A DNA stretch of 64,000 nt, taken from positions 47,172,243 through 47,236,242 of the forward strand of contig OZ017796.1 of the NCBI GenBank assembly GCA_963969395.1. Reading direction: 5' to 3'. The notes beneath the pieces are model-generated. The model had not been told where the DNA came from, did no database searches, and saw nothing but the letters and a program-made list of their open reading frames with translations. The stretch comes from Pseudoscleropodium purum (taxonomy: Eukaryota > Streptophyta > Bryopsida > Hypnales > Brachytheciaceae). Below are positions 48,512 to 60,052 of the stretch, in pieces. Both the position numbers and the translations under genes were made by a program. How positions within the stretch are numbered: position 1 is the first letter of the stretch; each line of letters opens with the position of its first letter.

Positions 48512-48813
48512 TAGGGTTGACAGGACGGTCGGACGTCCGGGACGTTCGGACGTGGACGTTGTGTCCGCAGCGTCCGCTGACATTCGCGGTCCGGGCAGAT
48601 GCAGCGTCTGCCCGGTTACGGCCGTCCGATCGACACACGGACTGATGTGGTCCGCATGATCTGGGCGTCCGCCTCGGGTCGTCCGCCCCCCCTCCCCCCG
48701 CCCGTCTGCCTTCCGACGACGGGAGGGACGCTGCGTCTGTTGACGTCCGTGAGGACGGATGTCCGGGTTACAGACGCTATTTTGGGGCGGACGTACTGAT
48801 TTTGTCAACCCTG
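48512..48813 (-). mobile_element. hAT-type CpG-dense MITE, copy 2 (full length)
   Basis: Flanked by ATCGAAAT at 48,504-48,511 and 48,814-48,821. The termini are TAGGGTTGACAGG and TTGTCAACCCTG. It is 302 bp and inverted relative to copies 1 and 3. It has many CGGACG/CGTCCG hexamers, partly as palindromes such as CGGACGTCCG. It also lies in the decayed minus-strand coding region. Confidence 0.92.
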
Positions 48814-50619
48814 ATCGAAATAGATGGATTCTCAGGATTGTGATTTGTAAATGCAAACTTGAATTCTCAAGCAACACTTTTCCGACTGAATGACACTTCT
48901 ACCAATTTTGTCTCCCATTGTCATTCATAATTTCATATGTATATGCAATGGGATGAAGTGTCATTGCACTCACTCCATCTGCTTCGTATCCCTTCAAACG
49001 CTTGTATGTTTCATCAATTTTCCAACCTATGAGTATTCTGTGTTTTGTCTCCACATTCACAACATTTCAAATGCTATCAATGTTTGCATAAAACATTGTA
49101 TCATACCTCCAAATACATCCATCCTTATACTGAGTATTCGTCAAAAAACCCACAATTGGTTTTATGATATTATTCACGTGTATACTTTTTTGGCTCTGCT
49201 TAAGCTCCCTTTTAGAAGATTCATCATCTGCAAAAATATCTTCGCCATCATTGCCTCATAGAGGAGGTCCTTTTGTAGCTGCTCTTTAACAATGTCTTTG
49301 TACTGCTGAACAAGTGCGGATGTTTCCTTCTCCTTGTGTCCTTTTCACTATGGAACCCCTTCTTTCTTCTTCGATGATGTCATGTTTTCTTGAATGGCGT
49401 TGTTCTATAGTTTCAACACGTATTCTACTAGCACCGCACCCTCTACCCCTAGTAGATGCTTTAGTATTCTCTCTTGCAAGAAAAACTCATGATCAACATT
49501 TACATCTTCCTGAGTCAACCCTTGGAGGCCGTGATTTGGATCCAATTTCAATGATTGTAGTTGCAATTCCAATTGTTTGTACATCGTGAACTTCGTGAGG
49601 AAGTACTTCTTCACCTTGCATAGTAATTTGAGACAGTGTACGTTTAGTATAAACCTCTACCTTTTTAAGTGGTTGCATAATTGATAATAGTGTGCTCTGT
49701 GCCTTTGGCACGGTCAGAACAAATGAAAAAATATATATTTTTTAATTTTTTTAATTCGTATAAATTTCAAAATTCAATAATTTACACATTATAGGTTGAA
49801 AAGCCACAAAACCTAAGTCCGTGCAACCCTCATTGTTGAAGACTTTTCAACGATATCAAACACACGAACGAAAGACATACAGTCTAAAAAATCTCAACGT
49901 GACAAACAAACAATTTAACTTAATAGAAGGATATTTTTTTGTACCAGAACTTCTTCATGCTATTGATTTTCACTCTCAAGTAAAGGTTGAACTATATCAT
50001 CTGTTGATGTAGACTGTAAACGCTAACGATGTGCTTTTTGCCTTTTAAAAAATCCCCCTTCTTTCACATCTTATGCTATTTCTGATGAGGTAGTAGCACA
50101 TTTTTTACTCCATTTAGATATAAAAATTCCAATTCTCTTTCACAGGAGTTGCAAGAAGTCAATATGTTTGGTTAGTATCCTCTGGTTCCCTAGGTAGAGC
50201 TTGTTCTTCAATAGTAGCAAGATCATTGATTCAAAGGTCCTCATAACTTCGAATCTCAATATATCATGCACATGCTTAAAGTAGTTGTTCACAAGTCGAT
50301 TCTTTGAATTTTTGAACACATGCCTTTCTTTGAACCCACAAATCTTCAAGCATATTTCTCCAAAACTTCACCAAAGGCTTCAAATCATGCATTGGAGATA
50401 GAATTAGAAAAAGCTTTGTTAGGACCGGTGACATCATGAGCTTCTTCCTCAATTTGTACTTCTCTAGTCTTGATTATGTGTTGTTCACCGACACTGTCTG
50501 TCCTCCATTAGCGGTGCCTACCAAGCCCTTAATGATTCTAAATGAAGTACTTAATGCACCCCAATATCGACCTTCCTCACTTGGAAACTCCATAATCCAA
50601 AGAGTAGGTTCTTGGGGGT

Positions 50620-52070
50620 TGTCTCCAATGATCTACCATCCATGGTCCAACTAGTTTGAATGAACTTTAGGTGCCATGATGCTCTACAAAAGAAAATAGA
50701 AGTAGTGTTCATTAACTAGAAAATTTCTTCTAGAATTATAACAAATACATTGAAGAATTTGAGACTCCTATTGTACAACTCTTAAGAAGATGTATTTGTA
50801 TTGTTGTGAAGTTCTTAATTAGTTCAAAGAATCACTACAACTTGTTTTTAAATGGACACAAAGCACAATTGACCAAAAACACAATATTTTTTCAAACAAT
50901 TCAATACATATAGGCAAACAACCTCGTTTGTACAAATCAATTATATTTTCCAACGATTCTTTGGCAAAATTGGTACTCAAATTTGCTATTGCAATATTTG
51001 TATATTAATGTATCTGGCTTTTAATGTTAGCTTTTCATGTTCAACATATATTTACATTTGAGAAAAAGAACACAAGAAGTTATAAAAATAAAGACATTCA
51101 ATAAGTATTAGTTTGGAAAAGTAAAATCATACAATTTTTAATTATGAAAAATAAAAGCATAGAATTATGTTTGGGCAAACGTGATGCTTATCATTGTTGA
51201 ATAAAATTAAACATTCAATGAAGTGACTTTAGGGCACATCTCCCCCAGATCTTGATTTTTTCATTAAAAAATAGGTGAAGAACTTCCTTATAGTTGCAAA
51301 GCCTAAATAAGGAATCTATTGTTTGAAATTAGATTTGGATATATGAATTCCTATTTAATTTTGGAGTTGGGACTAAAAACAATGAACTTCATTTTTGTTA
51401 AGTTTTAGTATGTGAATTAAAATATTAGAAAACATGTATTTCAGAAGAGCATTTGCATAGAAATCTCAAACTTTCTTGATGACATACAATTGGTATTTTA
51501 TACTGTCCATTTTAGAAATCGAGAATTTTTGTATAAACACTACCAACAATATATAAGTACTTTCAATATAAAAGATATGCGTGATTATTTTTATTATTAT
51601 TTTTTCAATTGAAGAAAATCCCTTTAAATATAATTAATTGTTACAAATTTGAAAAACACTTGTATTAGATGACAATTTTATTTTTATTCCTAGAGGAAAT
51701 TACTAAAATACATTACAAATTCAAATTCATGTATCCAAATTCAATTTCAAAATAAACTTGGATATATCACAGAGACACATACCACCAATTTGAACTCTAA
51801 ATGCAAAAGTAGTTAAAAAAATGTTAATGAAAGAACTAGCAAACACTATGAAGAAAGAAATAGGTATATAGAGAAGAGGCCAAATACAATCCAAAATGAA
51901 ATGACATGAAACCCTTTAAGCTAGAAAAGAGATTAGAAGGAAAATGGTACAATAGAATGAAGATTCCAACATTGAAATTAGTAAGTTTTAGAATAGGTGA
52001 CACGCGAGTGTTCTTTAGGGAATGAATGAAGCATGTTACAATTATAATTATGCACAGTCGGGTACTCAAA
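50620..52070. repeat. Ancient tandem duplication, proximal copy
   Basis: Ordered similar blocks are shared with 52,270-54,240: the start-codon region (TTTAGGTGCCATGATGCTCTACAAAAG here, TTTAGGTGCCATGATACTCTAC at 52,341), GCCTAAATAAG (about 51,300 against 52,410), TTGATGACATACA (about 51,477 against 53,690) and a block around GAAACTAGC-like sequence (about 51,830 against 54,040). Offsets vary between about 1.1 and 2.2 kb because of large indels. The DNA is AT-rich and non-coding apart from the first exon. Confidence 0.6.
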
Positions 52071-52273
52071 ACTTACAAACACTCTTTTGGAGTCATTCAA
52101 TGATTTATTAAAAAAATTGTAATAAAATAGAATTCTTTTTGTTCATTATAGTTATCACTAAATTCTAAATCAGCCATAATCAATTATACTCAAATTTCAA
52201 GCTTAAAAAAAAAAGAACTCCAAATTTTTGATGAATTTTTTAAGTCAATTTTTTTGGAAACTTTGTAATCCTA

Positions 52274-52350
52274 AGAGAGGGTTTTTTGGAGTTGTCAACA
52301 ACGATCCACCATCCAAGGTCCAACCAATTTGACTGAACTTTAGGTGCCAT
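52274..52350 (-). pseudogene. Duplicated first exon of the decayed gene
   Basis: From an ATG at 52,350 (minus) it reads MAPKVQSNWLDLGWWIVVDN and then falls apart after about 25 codons. The counterpart at 50,677 reads MAPKVHSN*LDHGW*II. Both stops in that copy match Trp codons (TGG) here, showing that they arose by single G-to-A changes. No downstream exon is seen for this copy before the next repeat blocks, so it is a fragment. Confidence 0.6.
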
Positions 52351-54240
52351 GATACTCTACAAAAGAAAATAGAAATATTCTTTATTAATTGAGAATTTTT
52401 CAACAGTTGTAGAAGCCTAAATAAACAACTTATTATTTCAAATTAGACATAGAAATGTAAATTCTTATTTCATTTTGGATTGAGATTACAAATAATGAAA
52501 CAAAAATTTTTAACTTTTAAATTATTTTAGACTTTTATGAATTGCAAACTATGATTATAATATAACATGCAACATTTATACAAATTTTTTTGGAGTTTCA
52601 CACGCTCATTCATTCCTTGAATTGTCACTATTGTAACAATGTCTTTCAATTGATCAGAACTACATTTGCAAAATATTTCACATGAAATAGAATCCTAAAC
52701 TTGGATAGCTTGGAGGGAGAGCTTACCTAAAAGAGATCTTCATTGAAGTGTTTATTTTTGCTCCACAAGTGTTTTCTTTCTCACCCTACCTGATAAAAAC
52801 AATTCAATAATTAGCTTGTTGTAGTAGGACTATCCCTTCATTCATGTGACATTCCATTATGATGTGAACTTCTAATTCCAATCTTCTGAACAAAAAGATT
52901 TGAAAATTTTCTAAAAATTCTTCCAATATCCTCAATGTTATTGAATTCAAACAAATCAATAACCCCTTCATTTGGGTATCAACACTCCAATCAATGAATC
53001 CTATAAGACATGTTAGGAGTATAAGAAGAAATATGGAACAATGTGAGTCCTACTAAAATGTGCATAGAATTCTTCAAAGCAAAAAAATATGAAATTATAG
53101 TAATAAAAAAATTTCTATTCCATCATATAAGAACATATTTCTTAAAAAAAGAAGATAATTACATTTTAAGGAAAGAACTTCCAAGCAACCATGACATTAT
53201 TCTGTAAATGCAATTGTATAGAAGAGTACCATGTATGCAGACCCTACAAAATATGAATTGTGAACTAATTTCCTATAGCAATCTAAGTTCACTACTACGA
53301 AGATAGTTTCATGAAATTCTATATTTCTATCTCTTCAAGCAATGTTTAACTTTACACTTGATTTTTCCTAAAAATTTTCAATTGATCACAAAATCTTCCT
53401 TTCAAAAAGAGTGTTCAATAATCTTTTGTAATAAGTTACTTACAAAATGTCATTCATGCTAATTTATATTATCCATTAATAATGTTCATAGATTGACATT
53501 CCACACAGATGGACATTTATGAAAAAGTTGAAGAACTAAATATATTTGGCATCTACCACATAGTGTTATTGTGAAATTAGAACTTGTTTCCACATACTCT
53601 AATACTAAACCTCAATTTTAGTAAATAAAGATAAAAGATTAGAATTTATGTATTTCAAAAGAAAATGTGTGTAAAAATCTTGAATTTTATTGATGACATA
53701 CATTTGTATTTTATACTATCCATAAATCTCTTTACAGAAATTGATAGTTCTTTTATTAATTCTACAGACAATGTACAAACTTTTTATGTGAAAGATAAGC
53801 GTGATTTCTGTAATTACTGATTTTCAACTTAAAGAATCCATAATCAATTAAATTTACTTTCATAAATTACAACAACACTTGTATTAAATTCCAATTTCAT
53901 TTATCTTCCAAAGAAAAATCACTTAAACATATTAGAAGTATTTCCATGTATCCAAATTTGGCTTCAATTTTAAGTTGGGTGCATTACAAACCACCTACCT
54001 TAATTGTAAATGCAGATGGAATTTTAAAAAATCTACAAAGAAACTAGCCAAAACTGTAAAAAAAAAAAGAAGCATATAGAGAGGAGATTGAATAGAACTT
54101 GTTTTGTTGCTACTTGAAAGGCTTTCATAAGAGGTAGTAGTGTAATGAAATCCTAAAATGTAGAAAGGAGATTCAAAATTCAATGTTACAGTGGATGGAA
54201 GATTGCAACATTGGCGTCCGTAAGTTTTAAAATAGATGAC
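52351..54240. repeat. Ancient tandem duplication, distal copy
   Basis: Distal partner of 50,620-52,070, with the same order of blocks: GCCTAAATAAACAAC at 52,410, TTGATGACATACATTTG at 53,690, AAGATAAGCGTGATTT at 53,790 and CATATAGAGAGGAGATTG at 54,075. No gene is recognised. Confidence 0.55.
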
Positions 54241-56554
54241 ACAAAAATATTGTCTAGGAAATGGACAATGTATGTTTCAATTAAATTTAGGGGTATGCAA
54301 ACAAGAACAGTTTGTCTATTGTGAAATTCTATTTAAGATCTTCAAATTTTGTTTAATAGCTTCACCAAAAGTGAAGGAAGTTCAATACCAAAGCCCTCCA
54401 TACATAAGGTGGAATTATCGAATACCACCATTTACCTAATTTTCCCACCTATAGGTTCTTCCCATTTTTGTCACTGATCCATCTTTTACCACAATCTTAT
54501 TGATCCATAATCATGATGGCAATGCACTAGGAAGTGGACACATTTAATCTATGCTTCAACAATGGTTTGATCATGCTTCAAGAAGTGCCTACTCACAGTT
54601 TTACAATTCAATTCAGAAAAATCACAAAAATTCAATTTTTGTTGGAATGTCTTCATTCTATTTGCAATTGACTTATCTCAAACAATTCAATCTCTAAAAA
54701 ATATGAGAGATCATAAATAGCTTCTTCAAAGTACCTAGATTGCAAATCAGTATGGTAATGTTGAGATCTACCTTAAGTCTTGCACTACCGTAAAGACACC
54801 GCCGTCCCTATACATAGTGCCGAACTCCCTGTTCAGCCTTGAATTCCTACCAAACCCTTGCTGAAGCTTGAAGCCAAAACACTGTTGAACCCCGTAGAAC
54901 TCGTTGGTACTAAAGCATTGCATGTTGCCGCGCCAAAATTTCAGAATAGACCTGCTACGCCAAAATTCTAGTACAATTTTTCAATTCAAGAGTAATTACA
55001 AGATCATTTCATGTGAATTCTTCTCCAAAATTAAATTGAAGCTTCTGGAATTTTTCTATCTGGAATTTCTTGTTTGAATTTTACTGTCTCAATTCTGCTG
55101 CTTGAATTTTGCCGTCTGTAATGCTGTCTGAATTTGTTTTACAAATTGAATTTTGTTGTCTGCATTAAATCGTGACTTACAAATTGAATTGTATTGAATT
55201 GAATCAAATTGAAGTGCTTGAATAAGGCACTTACAAGCTTGAACATACCTCTGACAAGTAGCCTAGAGAAGGAGCAAGAAGAATCGGATCAACGACAGGA
55301 AGGTTACGATTGAATGCCTACACTTTAGGTGAGCAGTTGCCGACCAAAATTGACGCAATTTGTGAGTAACCAATATACCTGTAGCTGCAATTGTGAATAG
55401 TGCCCCCCACCCCCACCACCCCACACACACGTGGAAGGTTTCACTATACACTGACCACACTTTATTCTAGGAATTTGTGTAAATGATGAACAATGAAACC
55501 CCCCATATGGGAGGGTTCATTGTTCATAGTGCACATAAATGAACAAGCTAGGGTTTAGAAATTACCAATTTGTTCATGGCGCCACAACTAATGTCCGAGA
55601 TCATTTACGGCCCCACAACTAGTTTCTAGTGCTGCCATTCTTGTTTAGTTCAACCTCATCGCGAACCTACACAAAGCAAAGTTGGAGTAAACTGCAACAA
55701 TGTGAAACAAAGTAGACCGCTAATCTAAATCGCAGCAATGTGAAACAAAGAGACGGCTAACCTAGTTCACAATATAAAAGGACAGATTAGCAACTAAACT
55801 AGAAGTTAGCATTGCTAATTGCTAATTGGCCCCCCTAGGCCTCTCCTTTGCCTCTTTCTTATATAGAGAAGGAAAGGATTGTAGGCAAAGAATATGGATT
55901 TGGCCTTTGAGCTTCCCACTATATGGGCTAGTCCTACCTTTTATGCTGAATTTCAGATGCCTGAAGTTATTTTCTCTTATTTTTCACTTGAAGAAAATTT
56001 TATGTAGAATGTAGCACAAGTCGTTTCATATTTTTGAAAGCATTTATGAATTATTTTTGAATTTCCAAAGTTTTCATTGAAGAAGTATGAACAAATCTCA
56101 TTAGCACTTTTACATTATGAGCATTCCAAATCACATGTACTAACTACATCTTATATGAGTTAATGGTCTAAGCATTTGAATGGTCTATGTTTTAATGGTC
56201 TAGGCCTTTAAATGGGTCCATTTTCTAAATTGCATATTGTTTGTGTAGTGTTAGTGTTGGATGTAGGTAAAAAAAGTACGTACACTACACATTTCATGAG
56301 GTAATCACTTCTAGAACCTTTGCGCTTGGTTTTTTTTTAATTGTGAATGACTTTGCTATTTCTCTTCCATCACTTAAGCTTTGTCTCATCTAAACATAAA
56401 TTCACATAGAACACATTCATTTTAGCTTTCATAAGAAGAATATAAGAAATTTGAACATTCCAATAAATTTGATTATCTTCAAAGTGTCTTTTGATTTTGT
56501 TAGATGAAATTAGTTTTAATTGTATGATTCTATTACTGATAATATATACTTTTA
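54241..56554. other. Intergenic DNA, no gene recognised
   Basis: AT-rich with a slightly GC-richer patch at 54,780-55,000 and 55,260-55,700. Repeated words (GAATTTTGCTGTCT-like phrases at 55,085-55,150) hint at a degraded short tandem repeat. A small palindrome (GAACAATGAAAC...GTTCATTGTTC) lies at 55,489-55,520. Confidence 0.4.
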
Positions 56555-56720
56555 AAAATAGGACAATTGCACTTCAAAAGGGTACTTTTATATGAAAAAA
56601 TGTCCAAAATGGTGGTTACCCTCTCGATTTGTACTTTAAGTGAAGTTGGATACATGCTTGAAAATTTTAAGATCATTTGGAAGTGTACAGTACAAGAGGG
56701 CTTGGGACTTTAGGACTTAA
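56555..56720 (-). mobile_element. Truncated TTAA-family end, subfamily B
   Basis: Reads inward from TTAAGTCCTAAAGTCCC (right edge, minus). The phrases CAAATGATCTTAAAATTTTC and CATTTTGGACATTTTTTCAT match the interior of the 8,150 and 43,986 copies in order. The opposite end is missing. Confidence 0.55.
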
Positions 56721-57779
56721 CTTGATTGACAAAGAAAATATGAGGATGTATAGTTACCTTTAATTGAATTTATTTACTCACATATATGTATATGAGGACA
56801 TATGGTGACAATTAAACGAATTTTATTCCTTGTAGGTGCAGAATGAAATTTGACATTATAATGGATTGTGAGATTATTAAAATTAAAGGTGAGGGACTAT
56901 TGTTGTAGGGTACTACTCTTTGCTATATTTCATGAAAAGAAAAATTGCATGAATTTATAATATTCCGGTTCTTCACAAGTGAAGGAGTTTAAAAAAATTG
57001 GATAGTGGATTTGAATGAATTCAATATGAATTGGAAGTATATGAAGGCATCTTTCTTGCCATTAAGGAAACATTAAAAGAAGAGGTGTGCTTCATATAAA
57101 TTTTATGGAATATATCATGAAATCCTTCATGTATACCTTTGTTAACATTGCATAATGTTTTTTGAACCATTTATCTTAAAAATATTTATTAAACACTTTT
57201 GTGTTTTTTTGAACATTTGAAAAGAGTATTCTAAAAGTGTATACAATTTTTATTTCTATAACAATATTTTGATTAGATGAAAGTAATACTATACCTATTC
57301 ATTAGTTCTAGTACTATGGATTGGTGTTCAAAGTCATACAAAGTAGAAAAATAATGAAGAAGTGGTATTACACTCTTCTCTAAATTTTTGGGGGTTGGCC
57401 ACAAAAAAGAAGCATCTCATATATATTTGTTATAAGAATATAAAAAGCTTAATAAGAAAAATATATAATAGTATTTCAAATACTTAGATATCAAAACATA
57501 GGTGTATTAATTGGGACCGAGTGATTAATAGCTAAATACTAAAATAAGAAGGCTATTGCGATGCAAATGGAGGACTTAGATGACGAATGTTTGCGTTCTG
57601 ATTTGAATATGTATTAGAAAGGTATTATATTATGCCATGCACTTTTGGCCATGTAGTTGTAGGCACATAGACGTAATTCAATGGAAAATGCACAGTTCAT
57701 GCTTTAGAAGTAATATGGAGTAGAAAGTGTACGAAGTTTTTGTGATGTAAATCAAAAATTTGAATCAATATGACAAATA

Positions 57780-58310
57780 TTCTTAACCAAATTTCTCATG
57801 CAAAGAGTGAAATGATGCTTTCAAAAACATGCCCCCCTTTAACATTTGTATTTGTTAATTTTAAATGGCATACAAGCCAAGTGCAATCTTGCACCCCTCA
57901 AGTGCAAAAATGTCTAATTTGGTGTTTGAAGTGCTTGCCAAAACGAGCATACAAACTCATTGGTGAAAGGAAACATCATTCAAATAACTCATTGTTTCTA
58001 CAAAATGACTTTGAATTATCAAAAAATAGCAAAAAATGTTGCAAAAATCCCATCCAAAATTGAACTTCCTCCTACAATCAAAATGCAATTTGGTGAACTC
58101 AAATTGAGGTTGTGAACTTAAAATGACTTCCAAAAATCAATGCATCTAGATTGATGTGAAAATTTTACTACACAATCTAGAAGAGAGAAAGTAGACTTCT
58201 CAATAAATTTTATTAAATTCAAAGATTGGATGCAAAAGTTACTAACACTTCAAATTGGACTTTTAGACTATGTGAGGACACTTTTGGTTCTTTAGGATGC
58301 TAAGGGGTAA
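57780..58310. repeat. Dispersed duplication, copy 1 (no MITE)
   Basis: Similar in order to 58,940-59,935: CATTGGTGAAAGGAAACATC, ATGACTTTGAATTATCAAAAA, a block around AGAAGAGAGAA, and GGACACTTTTGGTT. At 57,960-57,967 the sequence TTGGTGAA occurs once, whereas the other copy has it twice around a hAT-type MITE. Confidence 0.7.
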
Positions 58311-58958
58311 ATATGTAGTAAGAGCATTATCAATGCAACATTCTAAATGATTCAATAAATATATTTCTATTCTTTTCTTGGTTTCACATTAGAATTGATG
58401 AGTACTATAATTAGAAGAACATTCAAAATTTCTTTAAATAGACACTAAAAATTTTGGATTTGAAAATTGGATAACTAAAATAGAGTCCATTAAAAGCAAG
58501 CCCATTAAAAGTAAGCTAGATGATAAAAAATAAGAATTTGCCATGGAAAATTATGCTTTAAAAATGAAAATACATGAAAATGGCAAAGCAAACTATGGAA
58601 ATTTGCTCCAATATAAACAATTGAGCAAAAATTACTTCTTACTTAACCCTAATAATCTCTAGTATTTTGGAGTTTAAAAACATTATTGCTTTTCAAGTGT
58701 TGTAGGTCTAAATGTCATTTAGGTATAGAAGTCTCAATTGTACAAGCTTAAAGTGTATGTGTTGTAGATGATGTGAATCAAATTTGGAGTCATTTGGCCA
58801 GATAGATTGCAAGATTATAATGTTTTAGTGTTGAAAAAGGATTCTTAAATTTTTCTACCAACACATTAGATGTGAGGTTTGATTTATGAACCTACTCAAA
58901 TAAAAAAAACTTTAAACTATAAAGTACTTCAAAACTAGAATACAAATACATTGGTGAA

Positions 58959-59260
58959 CAAGGTTGATAAATCAGTACGTCCGCCCCAAAATAGCGTCCG
59001 TAACTCGGACGTCCGGACGTCCGTCCTCACGGACGCCAGTGGACGCAGCATCCCTCCCACCGTCGGAAGGCAGACGGGCGGGGCGGGTAGGGGCGGACGG
59101 GATAGACAGGGCGGACAACAGGTGGGGCGGATGGGGGGACAGGCAGACGGGGCGGTCCTGGCGGACGCTGCGTCCGCCAGGACCGCGAATGTCAGCGGAC
59201 GCTGCAGACACAGCGTCCGCGTCTGGACATCCTGAACGTCCGACTATCTTGTCAACCCTG
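58959..59260 (+). mobile_element. hAT-type CpG-dense MITE, copy 3 (full length)
   Basis: Flanked by TTGGTGAA at 58,951-58,958 and 59,261-59,268. The termini are CAAGGTTGATAAATC and TTGTCAACCCTG. It is 302 bp, the same length as copy 2, and in the orientation of copy 1. It contains CGGACGTCCGGACGTCCG and many related hexamers. The related empty site at 57,960 supports the insertion boundaries. Confidence 0.93.
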
Positions 59261-59935
59261 TTGGTGAAAGAAAATATCATTCAAATGACTCACTATGTTT
59301 GTAAAATGGCTTTGAATTATCAAAAAGTAGTAAAAAAAGTTGCAAAATAAACATTTGAGGTTGAACCTATTTCTATTGAAATGCTTTTTAGACACTCATA
59401 ATTCTTGGATTGCTATGAAATTTTAACCACACAAACTACTCTAGTATTTTCAAGTTTTTCCAAGTTTTTTCTTGGAAACAAACACCGTATGAAGAAGAAA
59501 CACGTTGCCAAAGTTCACTATAATGCAAAAATGTCCAAATTTTGAAATTTGAAAGGCTCTCAAACATTCAAAACATCTTGGATTGACATGAAAATTTTAT
59601 TACAATAACTAGACTTTAAGGGGAACATAATCCAACTAATTTTTTATTTATTAAAAACAAACATTGGATGAAGGAGATATGAGCCCTTGAAGTTGAGGCC
59701 ATCAAAAATTGCAATTTGGTAAACTTAAATTGAATCCATAAACTTTGAATGGTTCTAAAAAATCTTAGATTGATTTGAAATTTTAATACACAAACTCAGA
59801 AGAGAGAACATAAATTGTTGACAAAGTTTTATTAAATTCAGACATTGAATGCAAAGTTATAACACTTTGAATTGGACATCCAAACTATCAATAGGAACAC
59901 TTTTGGTTACATGGGGTGTTTAGGGTCTAAAAGAT
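59261..59935. repeat. Dispersed duplication, copy 2 (MITE-bearing)
   Basis: Continuation of the duplicated segment after the MITE. It is longer than copy 1 because it carries an extra block (about 59,400-59,690) that partly repeats its own phrases (GATTGACATGAAAATTTTA and GATTGATTTGAAATTTTAA). Confidence 0.6.
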
Positions 59936-60052
59936 AAAAAATAATTATTTTCCATAGTACATTATGCTTTGGGAAAGAATATTCACTGAAATTGTAAGGA
60001 AAAATATAAATTTTTTCTCATTATGATCAATTGATTGAGGACTATTTTTCAC

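Larger units (their letters stand above)
45475..50677 (-). pseudogene. Decayed protein-coding region, possibly amino-methyltransferase-like
   Basis: Long protein-like minus-strand segments run from a plausible ATG at 50,677 to 45,475, interrupted by stops, frameshifts and two hAT-type MITEs. I do not firmly recognise the family. About 47,265-47,230 reads WVFDCRYGGSKGVDKKWSNE, fitting a degraded (D/S)PPY catalytic motif. About 46,745-46,690 reads LEIIKTDSVGDDVI then EGR, fitting a degraded S-adenosylmethionine motif (GD-V-D--G-GT). The piece between reads YNIQAVEDIAI. The order, PPY motif first, is that of beta-class N4/N6 amino-methyltransferases. The C-terminal part (46,050-45,475) is acidic with two 56-residue repeats. 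Many stops are one transition from TGG or CAA. The methyltransferase reading is inference; a transposon-encoded protein is an alternative. Confidence 0.4.
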
